DNA of 14,260 nt from Stephanodiscus triporus (Eukaryota > Bacillariophyta > Thalassiosirophyceae > Thalassiosirales > Thalassiosiraceae). The position numbers and the translations under genes were made by a program. The notes under the pieces were generated by a model that worked only from the letters and a program-made list of their open reading frames with translations, was not told the origin of the DNA and searched no databases. Position 1 is the stretch's first letter. Every line of letters starts with the position of its first letter. The stretch lies in NCBI GenBank assembly GCA_036939755.1, contig JALLAZ010001315.1, positions 1-14,260 of the forward strand. Direction: 5' to 3'. Shown in pieces: positions 1-9,085 of the stretch.

Positions 1-491
1 AACTTCTCACCCTCTCCAAAGTGGCCATGAATATGGTCCACATCTGGATGACTGACCCCACCATGAATTTTCTTGCGCCAACCTCACCCAGTTTCCAACG
101 CCTCCCGCCGACAATACAACAGCTTACTGAACTTATTCTCGTGATCCTGTCCCATCTGGAATGCTTGCGACTCAACTACTCACCAACAACCTCCGCAAAC
201 ACACCTACCCTGACCCCGAAGCTGACGACATGACTGGTTTCAACAACGGAATTTTAGTTGCTATGGAATGTGTCTTCCTTGTCCACTACAGGAATTCTAT
301 CAGATGGCTCCGGAGCATCAGCCAACACACTTCATGCATGGCACGACGACGGAAATTTGGGGGGCAGACACACATGAAATTATGTACACCACAGCAGCGG
401 ATTGGGACACTGAACACTAGATGGAAAAAATCATGATCTCTTTCTCATATTTGTTACTCTTGTTTAGCAATTTCACAATGTAGAAAATAAA
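1..491. other. Unassigned segment 3' of the copia pol
   Basis: Two plus-strand open frames overlap here: one runs from the window edge to 233 (VHIWMTDPTMNFLAP), the other from 161 to 436 (MLATQLLTNNLRKHTYPDPE). Read as one chain with a frame switch near 160-180 they look weakly protein-like, but I recognise no domain. The segment should also contain the copia 3' LTR if one survives; I saw no TG...CA-bounded stretch repeated beyond 5671 and no clear polypurine tract. The part at 430-491 is AT-rich. No function is assigned. Confidence 0.3.
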
Positions 492-1150
492 TTATATTAA
501 CACGATGAAAGCAGCAGCAGAATAAATCTTGGTCTTGGTCAATGTGAGAGATAAGGTAGGGACAAAATGTTGATCTTGATCTTCAAAGTAATCAATGGGG
601 CAATTCATTAAAAATGCATGCATGAGGCAAAACTTGGCGCCTTGGAGAGGTTTGGTAAGTACATTGGCCCACTCTGTTCAGTGGGACAGTATCGGAGATC
701 GAGTCCTCCCATTTTGTGGAATTGACAAATGAAGAAGTATTTGGCTTTAATAGGATTGGTCTGCTTAGAGCTGAAGACATAGCCATTCTTCGCCAAAGAG
801 AGAGTCTCATGTTGTCTTGATAGAGGATTTTCGTTTTGATTTTATAGCCTTGGTTTCAAGGAATTGGCATGTCCAAAGGACATCACTGACTTTGTTGTAC
901 AAACTGATGATCTTTCTTTTGCAGGAACTGTTGGATGGTATTTTCTTGTGTTTTGATGATGAACTAGTGGTAGCACTGCAGCCGAACATGAGGATGGATC
1001 CGATGTGTCCCTTGCAATTGTCGTGAAGTTTATGGGAAGAATCGACATACCAAACAATGTTGGATAGGGACTCAGCAAAAAAGGGTGAGTCACAAATAAC
1101 ATGTACAAAACAAATGTTTGAGAATGCATTTAAGTTTGCCCCAGTCATTG
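492..1150 (-). pseudogene. copia RNase H and polyprotein C-terminus
   Basis: The frame at 1148-807 reads SNIVWYVDSSHKLHDNCKGH and SDVLWTCQFLE, a copia-type RNase H with its first Asp (WYVD). The usual TESE-type acidic motif is replaced by CKRK at 912-923 (SSCKRKIISLYNK). A frame change near 810 leads from QDNM to LSLAKNGYVFSSKQT and LDLRYCPTEQ. Another near 670 leads to WANVLTKPLQGAKF, then FLMNCPIDYFEDQDQ, ending at TAA 492-494. RNase H would remove the RNA strand during reverse transcription. This gives a natural end to pol and so fixes the 3' side of the element's coding region. Confidence 0.9.
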
Positions 1151-2450
1151 CTGTCAGGATGTTTAACCCGAGTAGTAAGAAATGCTACCTCAGTTTGAAT
1201 ATTGGGATGGATGCAAGATAAGACGAGAAGTTGGGCCGTCGTGTGATGGAAGGCGTGGGCTTGTTTCTCTGGTAAGTATTTGGCCTCAGTGGGGGGTTTA
1301 ACTTGAAAAAGAAGGTCTCCAGCCGGTGTGGAGTGCACCCCCACAATCTTCTCAGGGAAAGCTTCAACAATTTTCTTGATATAAGGGATCACGTTGATGT
1401 GAACAGCATCTTTTGGTGAAAAATTGAGATTCATACCAAGATAGTCATGTTTGGGACCGCCAACCACATTCAGTTTTTTGTCATCTGTGTCACACCGCTT
1501 TGCAAGCCAAGCAAGAAAAGTGGTAATGACATTGGGGTTTTCATGACCAATGAATCGGTCATCAACATGCCAGCAAATGATCATTTGCTTGCCATGGATG
1601 ATTTTGATGGCAATGCAGGGATTGTAGGGATTTATTTCGAAACCTAGAGAAATGAGATTGGTGGTGAGTTTTCGACAAAATTTAACAAAGCACTCTTCAT
1701 CATGTCATATATCGCCTTCTCCAATTGCATGTAGAAGGTGGATTTTCCTTTTGCATTAGTGGTAACAAACTTGCGGTACAGTTTTGGAGCCACTGTCACC
1801 ATGTCAGCAAGGATGCCATCAAGACACATCAAAACATAACTGTGTTGTTGGCCTGTAAAAATGCGCCACATGAGAGATGAAAGGGCATTGCATTGGTCAT
1901 TTCGAGTAAGTGAGCAAAGATCACAGGGACAAAAACAATTCAAAGTGTGAAGCTGGGAGAGTTCTTTTGTCACAGCATTATTGCCATGAGAACCAAACTT
2001 TTTAAGACCCACTTTCAAACCATAATGTTTTTTGTGGTTTGGCCATGTTGTGCCAATTCCAGGCTGGTGGCCATATGAACCATGACAAAGTGACAGAAGT
2101 GAGCTGTACGTTTTTCATCCTGGATGGCAAGATCAATGTCAGTGCCCCCTGCTGTGTGGTAAGGGTGGTCCGGTGGCTGTCGGTGTTTGTCGGCAACCGT
2201 GGTGAACATGTGATAGTCATCAATTTGACTTGGTGGATGCCATGTACATGTAGATGTATGAGTTGACTGAGAGGGAGGCAGAATGTGCAACACGCGAGGT
2301 GCACAATCACATGGAGATATGGGTGTAGTGGTATTCGGTGTATCAACATGAGTAAAAACAATAAAGGAAGGAACATAGACAATGTCAATGTTGTTGTTAA
2401 CCTCAATGACCTCCGGAGGACGGGAAAAATGTTCCGTGATATCCAAATCC
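1090..2450 (-). pseudogene. copia reverse transcriptase, internally deleted
   Basis: The N-terminal part (2452 to about 2020) reads a linker and FCHFVMVHMATSLELAQHGQ. At 2018-1870 it reads GLKKFGSHGNNAVTKELSQLH and ALSSLM, the normal entry to the RT palm. Almost at once the text jumps to YVLMCLDGILADMVTVAP and PKLYRKFVTTNAKGKS, so the block between, which in this family holds the GAFLHAD-type motif with the first catalytic Asp, is missing; I estimate about 60 codons lost. A one-base frame change near 1670 (KFCRKLTTNL, GFEINPYNPC in the next frame) leads into the segment with HVDD at 1558-1569, the YxDD-equivalent, followed by HDYLGMNLNFS and AFLTTRVKHPD. The polymerase would be inactive. The HVDD, FEINP and DYLG phrases make the assignment secure. 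Confidence 0.93.
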
Positions 2451-3421
2451 ATATTCCGAGCAGCTCTTCAGCAAGTTGGGACCAATCAATGTCATGCGAA
2501 GGGACCAGTGAGGATGATGTACCCCCAGCTGAAGCGTGATGGGATAAAAGCACCCCCAGCATCTCAGCAAGAAGTTGGGGGTCGATCACCGTAGGGGTAG
2601 GATCAAGACCATCAGAAGTGGGAGAGTTGTCGGGCCATTCAAAAGGGATTCTGTGTCTGTTGGCAAAGACCAACTTGGGAGACACACCATTAAGACCAGC
2701 GAGAGTATCCACATGTTTGATAACGGAATCAGGGACTGAGGGTTCATTGAAAAGGCGGTATTTAATCACAAGGCCTGTGGCCAGATTGAGAAAACTGTAG
2801 GTGCCTTGTATATTCCCAGTAGGACCGAGGCAAATAGCAGGGATGCCAAGCAACTTCATACTGTTCGTGGGCATGCAATCCTCATGGACCTCACAGTATG
2901 AGCCAATTATCGCACGGCAATGGTGTTTGTAGGTGAGTTTGTGACAGAGGATGATCTCGCAAGGGGCTAAATCGGTCGGAGACACAATTCTCTGCAGGAA
3001 AGTTGTTGAGCCACATAGCCACATGGGGAAGGAGGTGGATGAGCATAATTTGAGGGATGTGAGTGTAAGGGAGAGTGCAAATGATATCCCGACAACATTC
3101 CTTGATTACCCAAATCCGGTGTTTGATTTCACCAACATGTCCAGAAGAGGCAGGTGTGTTCAGAGTTGCTTGGGGAACATGATCCTTGACCTTCTCAAAT
3201 TCATTATCCATGAGAATAGTTTGTACCCTGAAGCCTGCATGTGCATAAACATTCATAATCCAATGTAGAAGTAGTCCAAGTTTGGAAGCAGTACAGTGTG
3301 GGACATGTTCAATCATTGTTAAGTTAATGTTTCTAGACAATGATACTAGAAACGGGACACTGTTGACAAACATGACGTCTGCAGTGAGCATGACAATGGA
3401 CTGATTGTCCAGGATCTGCTA
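2450..3421 (-). pseudogene. copia integrase, core plus C-terminal region
   Basis: The core is open from 3391 to about 3010 and reads TADVMFVNSVPFLV, then TILMDNEFEKVKDHVP, then SSGHVGEIKHRIWVIKE. Candidate catalytic residues are D at 3377-3379, D at 3206-3208 and E at 3128-3130 or 3098-3100; the latter gives 35 residues between D and E, the former 25. A frame change near 3010 moves the reading to RIVSPTDLAPCEIILCHKLT. It continues with SYCEVHEDCMPTNSMKLLGI and PAICLGPTGNIQGTYSFLNL, the conserved post-core region of these elements, then a Pro/Ser linker to about 2480. The integrase would insert cDNA into the genome. All three acidic residues survive, but the chain is split by a stop and frame changes. 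Confidence 0.87.
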
Positions 3422-3783
3422 GTGAATGCTGACAATCTCCATACTGATATGCTCAGGCTTGTGATGAAACATCTTCCCCCTAATGTTGGCGAGGTTGGGG
3501 CAACAGATTTTGTGAGCATTAACAATGTCAGCATTAGTGATAGGGCAGTCTTTTAAAAGATTCACATGTACCAGACCTTGGTATTGCCATTCAGTAGGGG
3601 TGCCAATCATCCCCATGATGTGGCAAGCAGTGGTAGCTTGTTGGACTTGTTTCTTGTTAAAGCCTTCATAATTCTTACAGACAATCTGGACCAGAGAAGT
3701 TTAAGTTAGGTCAGCATCGTTAACATGGAGGTAGGCAGCGTCAGGGTTCTCTTGTAGATAAATGGCATGAAGACCCTTGATGG
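3422..3783 (-). pseudogene. copia GAG-pre-integrase region
   Basis: After the protease frame ends, another frame reads KLTIKGLHAIYLQENPDAAY, then VCKNYEGFNKKQVQQATTA and MGMIGTPTEWQYQGLVHVNL, ending in CPNLANIRGKMFHHKPEHIS. This matches the GAG-pre-integrase segment (zinc-binding-like N-terminal integrase portion) of diatom copia elements. A TAA near 3703 interrupts it, and a TAG at 3419-3421 separates it from the integrase core in the same frame. Recognition is by order and phrase similarity; no catalytic residues are expected here. Confidence 0.75.
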
Positions 3784-4413
3784 TCAGCTTGAACTCAACC
3801 GCTCAGCCTTGGTGAAAACCTTGAACACACCACACCGGTCTGTACTATCATAAGTAACCTTGAACTTTTGACCCAACTGGTAGAGAGATAGAACATTAAC
3901 AATCCCCCTGGAATCAAAATATACTGGTGTATTGATGAAGTCGGCTTCTTGGGTCATTTCCAATGTACCTTTGTTACAGTGGACCCAAATAGGATTAGTT
4001 GCCGGACTGATATTATCGACGTGCTCAAGCTGTGAGAAGAGGTGAACTGTCGACTGACTGTCTAGCAACAGGAGGTCCAAGCTGATGGGATGATGAGCCG
4101 CCAAGGAAGCGCCCTGCGTGAGGATGGTTCCATCTTGGGCAGGAGGACGAACATGGCCAGAAGAGGTATCTTGCGCGAGCAGCGCAGCAGCATAGGTGTG
4201 GTGGTGAACCATCTTGCCCTGAATGCCAGAGAAGTCAGGGCCAAAGATCATGGTTGCATTCTTGATATCATCGGTAGTCAGAGGCAAAAAGGCTTCATCG
4301 ACCCGGGTCAGGATAAGGACACTGTCATCGTCACTAGACTCTGATGCATCATCAGGCTCAGTGGCCATGGTGTGGATTTGTTCCGGGGGTTTCTTATTGC
4401 AAGGGCAGACCAC
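3784..4413 (-). pseudogene. copia aspartic protease region
   Basis: A 209-codon open segment in frame with the zinc knuckle. Near its middle it reads LDLLLLDSQSTVHLF, with DSQST at 4048-4062. Ty1/copia proteases usually have D-S-G-A or D-T-G-A at this site; the DSQST/DNQST form is familiar to me from diatom-type elements, so this is probably a lineage trait and not a mutation. The protease would cut the Gag-Pol polyprotein. Downstream it reads NIVSLYQLG-like text (GIVNVLSLYQLGQKFKVTYD), the usual bridge to the GAG-pre-integrase segment. The frame is lost at 3784-3790, where a shift moves the reading to KLTIKGLHAIYLQ. Acidic Ser/Asp text near 4300-4360 (EPDDASESSDDDSV) is a linker. Confidence 0.85.
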
Positions 4414-4446
4414 TGAGACATGACCCTGCTGGTCACAATTGTTGCA
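4405..4446 (-). other. Gag CCHC zinc knuckle
   Basis: Minus-strand translation gives CNNCDQQGHVSVVC, a perfect C-x2-C-x4-H-x4-C retroviral-type zinc knuckle that binds the element RNA. It is in frame with the protease segment downstream (towards lower coordinates), and a frameshift separates it from the preceding gag segment. All four ligands are intact even though the surrounding frame is broken. Confidence 0.9.
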
Positions 4447-4494
4447 GAACCATCGTAATTTTGCTGCCGCAAGACACAGAACCAGACGAAGATG

Positions 4495-5671
4495 AACTCT
4501 TAGACCATCTTGGGGTAGAGATCATTGCCAACACCATACTGGTTAGCCAGCTAATTACGAAGTGCACCATACCGATCCTTGTTTGCACTTAGCATCAGAG
4601 CAGCCAAGAATTCATCCCGGACACTCTTGTGGGTGATGGCCAATTTGTCCTTGGAAGGATTGTCTGGGTCCTTGCATGATTTGTCGGTGTGCATATCCTT
4701 GAGTTTCTGTGCAACAAAAGCAGGGATGATGACTATTGCGCCAGACCTACCATGAGTTTCAATGGTGGCAATGTGTGCCATAAACTCATAGTGATATGTG
4801 TTGTTATCCATCCCATCATGTTGGAAAAACATGAACAACTTCTTCTGTGGAGTGACGGTGGCCATCACACTTTCGGTTTTCAACTCCTACGAGCGACAAA
4901 GCCCTTGGATAAGCTTCAGGAGGCCGATGGGGTCTTTTGCAGACTCGACCATCGGAAAGGCCGTTGATGCTTCAAGATCATTTTTCAGGTTCATGGAGCA
5001 TTGATTGTAGATATGGATGTATGCCTTTGGCATGCTCTCATTGTGCACCTTCAGCTTGTTGGACTGTTCCATGTAGGTCGTCTTCCATTTGCACTCCTCC
5101 CATGAAGTATGTGGGATATCCTTATTATTGGCATCCTTCTGTAGCTTCGGTTCTTCTTCGATATCAATCATGACAGCTTGTATCTTGAGGATGGCTTCGG
5201 AAACTTCAGCCCTGTATGTGGTGTATTTGTCATACCCTTGAGAACGTTGAAAATTGGCAGCATCGTTCTGCCCTGTGTTATCGAAGACGAGAGTCTCAGG
5301 CAACTCGGCAACTCTTTGTTGAATGTGGTGAATTTGGCAACGTTGCTACCGGGGGGTCCGCCAGAGCCTGCAGCATTATTCCAGCAGTTCCGACCTTGGC
5401 GACCATGATGTCAGTTGTTTTGTCCAGCATCGCCCCCTACATGAGGCTTTGCGGCATTGTGCTCTTTCTTGACGTCGTTTCCCATGGTCTCCTCGTTATT
5501 TCGATGAAACGTAAGAGATCTTGATGGCGAGATCGTGACAACGGCGGAAAGAGGAAACCACGAGTCCTGCACTTGAACCTCTGTCCTGCACATAATGATC
5601 ACGATGGCGGCGTAGGCTGGAATGGCAATGAGCACTGCACAGACAGGCTCCATCTTGATTTCGAATTTCAT
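4495..5671 (-). pseudogene. copia gag (capsid) region, broken
   Basis: The first visible ATG is at 5671. The same frame runs through a TGA at 5411-5413 into a Gly/Arg/Asn-rich stretch (HHGRQGRNCWNN, GSGGPPGSNVAKF), typical of the basic N-terminus of this gag type. Near 5310 the frame changes and the capsid-like part follows (VFDNTGQNDAANFQR, YDKYTTYRAEV, WEECKWKTTYMEQSNKLKV). A TAG at 4887-4889 interrupts it, and it continues in the same frame (FMFFQHDGMDNNTYHYEF, SVRDEFLAALMLSANKDRYG) to another TAG at 4551-4553. Past that stop the same frame still reads LANQYGVGNDLYPK, a usual gag C-terminal phrase of these elements. Gag would form the particle that packages the RNA. The region from 5671 to about 5480 is less typical and may be 5' leader rather than coding. 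Identification rests on phrase recognition and on the downstream CCHC knuckle. Confidence 0.82.
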
Positions 5672-6675
5672 TCGAATGCGGGCATGAATGCCCCTTATAA
5701 ATTAACCAATACGTTGAGGCGATAGTGAATTCAATTTATCAATAGCCGATTTGACATTGGAAATCAAGATATTGATTAATTTATGAGCCAAAGCTCTCTA
5801 CTCTGCCGTGCTGCCAACTGCATGGCAATCGAGCTAGGAGAAGGAGACGAATCGGAGAGACGACGTGGAAACAAGGTGTCTCGCTATGTCAAACTCTTTG
5901 TAGTGGGATCATGCCCCTAGGTGATGGGCGCATGGCTAGGAACTGGTACTTTAGTACCAGGAGACTGCGTCTAAACATTATTGGCGTCGGCGTCGGTGGA
6001 GAGTGGTTTTACCCTCGCGACGGCGGCGTTCGGGTGGCGGCTAGAAACGACCGCTCCGGAGGAGGAGAGAAGGCTCCGACGGTGCGATTGGTCGAGGGGT
6101 GGTCCTCTCGCAACGATGGGTTCAATTTTTGGCGCAATCCGCTCGTCAGTTGCTGAGTTATGGGCGTCGGCGTGGCGGTGGTACAATATTCAGGAACAAC
6201 AGCCACCGAAAAAAAGCGGTAGTGTGATATTCAATGTTCATCTGTTTTCTTTTTCTCCCCGAACACTTGGACTTGGCCTTAGGATCTGCGCAAATAAGGG
6301 GAATATGTGTACGAGGTGTTCAACCACGAGGCACTCCTTAGGTGCAACTGACGACCAATTTTTACCCACGGAGTCTCCGCCAAAGACCGTATTACATACT
6401 CTTCACATCTCCCATGGAAAGGTGGGAGCAGTCCTCCACAATCCGATATGCACATACAGCGGCACTGTGATGCGACAACAAACTTTATTCACACGACACA
6501 TTTTCCCTCCCTGCAATATGCCAATTGGATCCCTGCAAGAGCCAGCTCAATGTTTCATCATTCTAGATTTCCGTATCGACATGCTCCGGGGACAGCCGCA
6601 CCACAACGCTCACCAATCCCGGCCTCCTGTTCTCGTCCCGAATTCTCCTTCCCCTCGTCACTCTCTCCCGAACGA
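5672..6675. other. Intergenic segment without a supported gene
   Basis: From 5672 to about 5900 the DNA is AT-rich and should hold the copia 5' leader or LTR remnant; no repeat of the 1-491 side was seen. From 5970 to 6190 it is rich in GGCGTC/CGG triplets, which keeps several frames open on both strands. A plus-strand frame stays open from 5981 to 6895, but it lacks an ATG until about 6116, runs antisense through the RRM gene's 3' half and shows no recognisable domain. From 6230 to 6675 (3' side of the RRM gene) I see no gene; this is probably the RRM 3' UTR and spacer. Confidence 0.5.
5943..5960. repeat. Short perfect palindrome
   Basis: CTGGTACT, two bases, AGTACCAG: an 18-nt inverted repeat with perfect 8-bp arms around TT. 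It lies in the spacer between the copia relic and the RRM gene. It could be a protein-binding site or a transposon-end trace; nothing nearby decides. Confidence 0.8.
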
Positions 6676-7179
6676 TCATTTCGTCTTGTTGCCCAAATTC
6701 GTCCTCCGCCCATCCGAGCTGACTATGACGGGATGCTTCCTCACCGGCTTCTTCCTCTGCCTCCTCAATCGCAGGTCGGGAAGGAGCGCGCGATGTTCGT
6801 CGTCGTCCCTCTTCTTCCTCCTCTCCCTGGAGGGGGCGGCGCACATTTCCGCGCGTAGCCTCGATCGTCTCGGCGTGCCGCCATCGTCGTCATGATCGTC
6901 GTCACCGTCGCCGTCGCCGTCGTCGCAATTATTGATGCGTTCGATCGCGACGATCGCCGCCTCGCGCGAGTGGAACAACAGGAAGGCGAATCCACGACAC
7001 CGTCCGTCGTTTTCGTCGCGCTTGATTATCGTGGTGCCGCGCCCTGCCCATCGAGAGGGGTACCCGTCAGAGGACGACGAGAGGCCGAACCTTAATTCGA
7101 GATCGGCCTCGACGTCCTCGTCGGAGGGGAACACCGAACGGGGAAGGCCGGTCACGTAAACCTGTGTCCATGCCGACAT
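6676..7179 (-). CDS. Small RRM-domain RNA-binding protein
   Basis: A 167-residue protein with a single RNA recognition motif. RNP2 is VYVTGL at residues 7-12 and RNP1 is RGFAFLLF at residues 62-69, with the aromatic positions F64, F66 and F69 kept, so single-stranded RNA binding is expected. Between beta3/helix2 and the likely beta4 (SRLRAEMCAAP, residues 106-115) there is an Asp/Gly run at 86-101 from a GAC/GGC-type triplet tract. The C-terminus is strongly basic (LRLRRQRKKPVRKHPVI) and ends in RRTNLGNKTK, a tail I associate with diatom RRM proteins. I chose the ATG at 7179 because MSAWTQVYVTGLP puts RNP2 at the usual distance from the start. The frame is open further up to 7353, but that part is encoded by a pyrimidine tract and reads as Phe/Ser/Pro low complexity, more likely 5' UTR. 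No intron is needed. It is the only intact-looking gene here; its RNA target is unknown. Confidence 0.82.
   Translation of the reverse strand: MSAWTQVYVTGLPRSVFPSDEDVEADLELRFGLSSSSDGYPSRWAGRGTTIIKRDENDGRCRGFAFLLFHSREAAIVAIERINNCDDGDGDGDDDHDDDGGTPRRSRLRAEMCAAPSRERRKKRDDDEHRALLPDLRLRRQRKKPVRKHPVIVSSDGRRTNLGNKTK
6877..6924 (-). repeat. Triplet tract coding Asp/Gly run in the RRM protein
   Basis: A GAC/GGC/GAT-rich imperfect trinucleotide tract encoding residues 86-101 (DDGDGDGDDDHDDDGG). It sits in the loop before beta4, where length changes would be tolerated. Such a tract is prone to expansion and contraction between strains. Confidence 0.75.
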
Positions 7180-7257
7180 GATGATGTTCCTAAGAGTTTT
7201 TCTCCAAAACAAGCCGATATGGTAAGGCTTTTTTTCATGCTTGTGGAGCTGAATTAT

Positions 7258-7350
7258 AAAAAAGGAGGGAGAAAAGGGGGAAAAAGGATAGAAAAAAAGA
7301 AGAAAAAGAGAGGGAAAAGGAGAGAAAAAAGACGAGAAAAGATAAGATAA
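7258..7350. repeat. Purine-rich tract upstream of the RRM gene
   Basis: About 93 nt on the plus strand are purine except four pyrimidines (7289, 7333, 7343, 7348); on the RRM sense strand this is a polypyrimidine tract 80-170 nt before the ATG. It could mark a 5' UTR or core promoter pyrimidine tract, or form triplex DNA. It also keeps the reading frame open upstream of the chosen start. Confidence 0.85.
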
Positions 7351-7358
7351 CAAAAAAC

Positions 7359-7420
7359 TGACGTAACTTAAGGGACGGAGTCCCTATTAGTCTGCTGTCT
7401 TGAAGATGATCCTGACGTCA
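7359..7420. promoter_or_regulatory. Two TGACGT sites upstream of the RRM gene
   Basis: TGACGT at 7359-7364 and the full palindrome TGACGTCA at 7413-7420 lie about 180 and 235 nt upstream of the RRM start. TGACGTCA is the classic bZIP/cAMP-response element, and TGACGT-type sites are known CO2/cAMP-response elements in diatom carbonic anhydrase promoters. The sites are seen directly; that they control this gene is inference from distance and number only. Confidence 0.4.
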
Positions 7421-8040
7421 GAGTTCTGCCAGCTGTTCGCTCTCCATAGCTAGCTCTGTAGATAAGCTCTAGCTGTCACTTTTTCCGCGTCACTCATTTC
7501 TTAAGATCGCCCCAAAAGAAGCATTCCGCGATAATTACATCCTTGCCCTTCTCTAAGTACAGTTTTCAGAACAGTTATTTTCTCCACAAAAGGGAGGATA
7601 TTTCGAATTATTTCCTTCTTGTTTGAATCTTTCCGTTCATGCATGCTACCTCATTTGGGAATTAATAACAAAAATATCCTCCCAAGCCTGCAAACAAATT
7701 GATTTCGAAACTGTAGTGCGAGTTTAACCCCAATTGCGCTTTGTAAGATTATTTTTTTCCTCTACCATATACTGTTCCTACGTTGACCTCTCGTACCCTG
7801 TCAAGAAGACCACTTGACATGTGATTGGCCCAAAAAATCGTCCAACCATGGTGCGCGGTGGAAATGGCCCCTAGCATCACCCATGCTATTGCGGCGCCCA
7901 AACCAAGCGCATTGACATCATCCCCACACCATGGGCAATCATCCCTGTGCTTGGTTTGGGCGTACGACATTGTTTGCCTTTGGCGTACAGTATTGTACGA
8001 CACAGCAAAAAGTGTTAGATTTTTAAAATGATGCATTTAC
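7421..8040. other. Non-coding spacer with a hairpin
   Basis: From 7421 to 7750 the DNA is AT-rich with clustered AGCT words near 7447-7475 and no open frame of interest. From 7750 to 8040 frames are open on both strands, but neither gives a recognisable protein. The inverted repeat at 7895-7962 accounts for part of this. Confidence 0.5.
7895..7962. repeat. Inverted repeat, 17-bp arms
   Basis: The arm at 7895-7911 (CGCCCAAACCAAGCGCA) pairs with 7946-7962 with one G-T change, leaving a loop of about 34 nt. As RNA or DNA this would be a strong hairpin. It could be a MITE remnant, a terminator-like structure or a small-RNA precursor; the loop shows no further clue. Confidence 0.8.
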
Positions 8041-9085
8041 ACCGCTTCCGTGATAATAATGCCCTCGTTAACATTGCTGTCCATCTTCCATCACCACCAC
8101 AATCATCCTCCTTAATCTCCTATGTACTGTTTGATTGTTGTGTTTTGTTTTGTTCTGTCTTTGCTGTTGTAGTTGTTGTCGTCGTCTGTCATCCGTCGTC
8201 CATCGTCGAGTGCCCCCTCCCTCTGCCTCTGCCACTGGGTGTCAGCTCCCCTCGATGGCACCACCTCTAACGCCTCGTCATGCGCACGTGCGGCATTGTC
8301 CTTCCATTGGTTGTAGTCAGCTCCCTCACCCCTCGTTGCGCCGTCGTCGGTTCATAATCGCGTCACGCGGCTTCTCCCCCTCTCATCTCCCTCCGTCACC
8401 GTTCCGCCTCCACCTCCACCTCTGCCTATGTCGCCGTGCTCTTGACTATCCAAATGATGGATGAGGAGGGCCGTCTGCAAAGACGAACGACAATGGTCGA
8501 TGGTCGGCGCGATGACGGCACATCATCGTCAATTTGTTCCACCCCGGTTGTTGCTGTCTTCACCATAGCCGTCACAATGGTGAGAGGGGGAATGACGACG
8601 TTGGCGACAACGATCATGCTTGGCAATCTGGAGGGAGTTGACGGCATTCTCGGCGTCGGGCTGTCATTCCGGCCATCGCGCCGCGACGACGACGCTGAGA
8701 CCATATTTGGATCCGATTGTCGTGAAGAAGTGGACGACAAAGACTTGAGGGAGGAGGAGGAGGAGGAGGGAGGGGAGTCTCTCCCGACGAAGATGGGGTG
8801 GATCCTGGCCGATGCTGCCACTGACGACAATGACCCAGGATCAACCTCAACCTTTCCTGGCGCGTCATGTGCCATGCGTTCTCCCCTCGCAATGGGGGAG
8901 GGAGAGATGATGGTGCCGGCAGCGTGCCGCTGTTCTCCATCCCCCTTCCGACGTGGTCGTCGTCGTCATCTTTGTCGGCAATAGGTAAGTGATGGTGCGA
9001 TCGATGCGCTTATCCTCACGCCCACCCCTTCCTGACATATTATGGACACTTTTGGTCAATGGTATTAAATGATTTGCCATCAAGG
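8041..9085. other. Triplet-rich low-complexity segment
   Basis: The sequence is rich in GTC/GAC/GAG/CCT triplets, including a GAG run near 8751-8775. Long frames therefore stay open at once on both strands (for example 8436-8984 plus and 8426-8875 minus). The translations are Thr/Asp/Glu- or Pro/Ser/Arg-rich, with no domain or motif. I cannot choose a strand, so I do not call a gene. Confidence 0.5.

Larger units (their letters stand above)
492..5671 (-). pseudogene. Decayed Ty1/copia retrotransposon, diatom-type lineage
   Basis: All coding parts of a copia element can be read in the expected order on the minus strand: gag, CCHC zinc knuckle, aspartic protease, GAG-pre-integrase, integrase, reverse transcriptase, RNase H. 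This order (integrase before RT) defines Ty1/copia rather than gypsy. Block phrases such as LGPTGNIQGTY, HDYLGMNLNFS, DWGKLKCILKHL and LRYCPTEQ match what I know of diatom copia polyproteins. The reading is split into at least eight frame segments. In-frame stops lie at 5411, 4887, 4551 and 3419, and a large internal RT deletion is present, so the copy cannot make a working polyprotein. The pol reading ends with TAA at 492-494. I could not find matching LTRs at the two sides, so the element ends are not defined. An intact element would copy itself through virus-like particles and integrate cDNA; this one could only be mobilised in trans, if at all. Confidence 0.93.

Noticed and set aside
1..491. 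Copia 3' LTR
   Set aside because: No matching repeat was found beyond 5671 and no clear TG...CA ends or polypurine tract.
2951..3268. Plus-strand 105-codon frame
   Set aside because: It is the antisense of the integrase core, which is clearly the real reading.
5981..6895. Longest plus-strand open frame (304 codons)
   Set aside because: It starts at a TTG, has no recognisable domain, and its 3' part is the antisense of the RRM gene, where Asp/Arg codons leave the opposite strand open.
7749..8036. 95-codon minus-strand frame with a CPWC word
   Set aside because: An isolated frame across a hairpin, with no family resemblance; the CPWC is probably chance.
8426..8984. Overlapping open frames on both strands
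   Set aside because: Triplet-rich DNA keeps both open; neither shows a motif, so no strand could be chosen.
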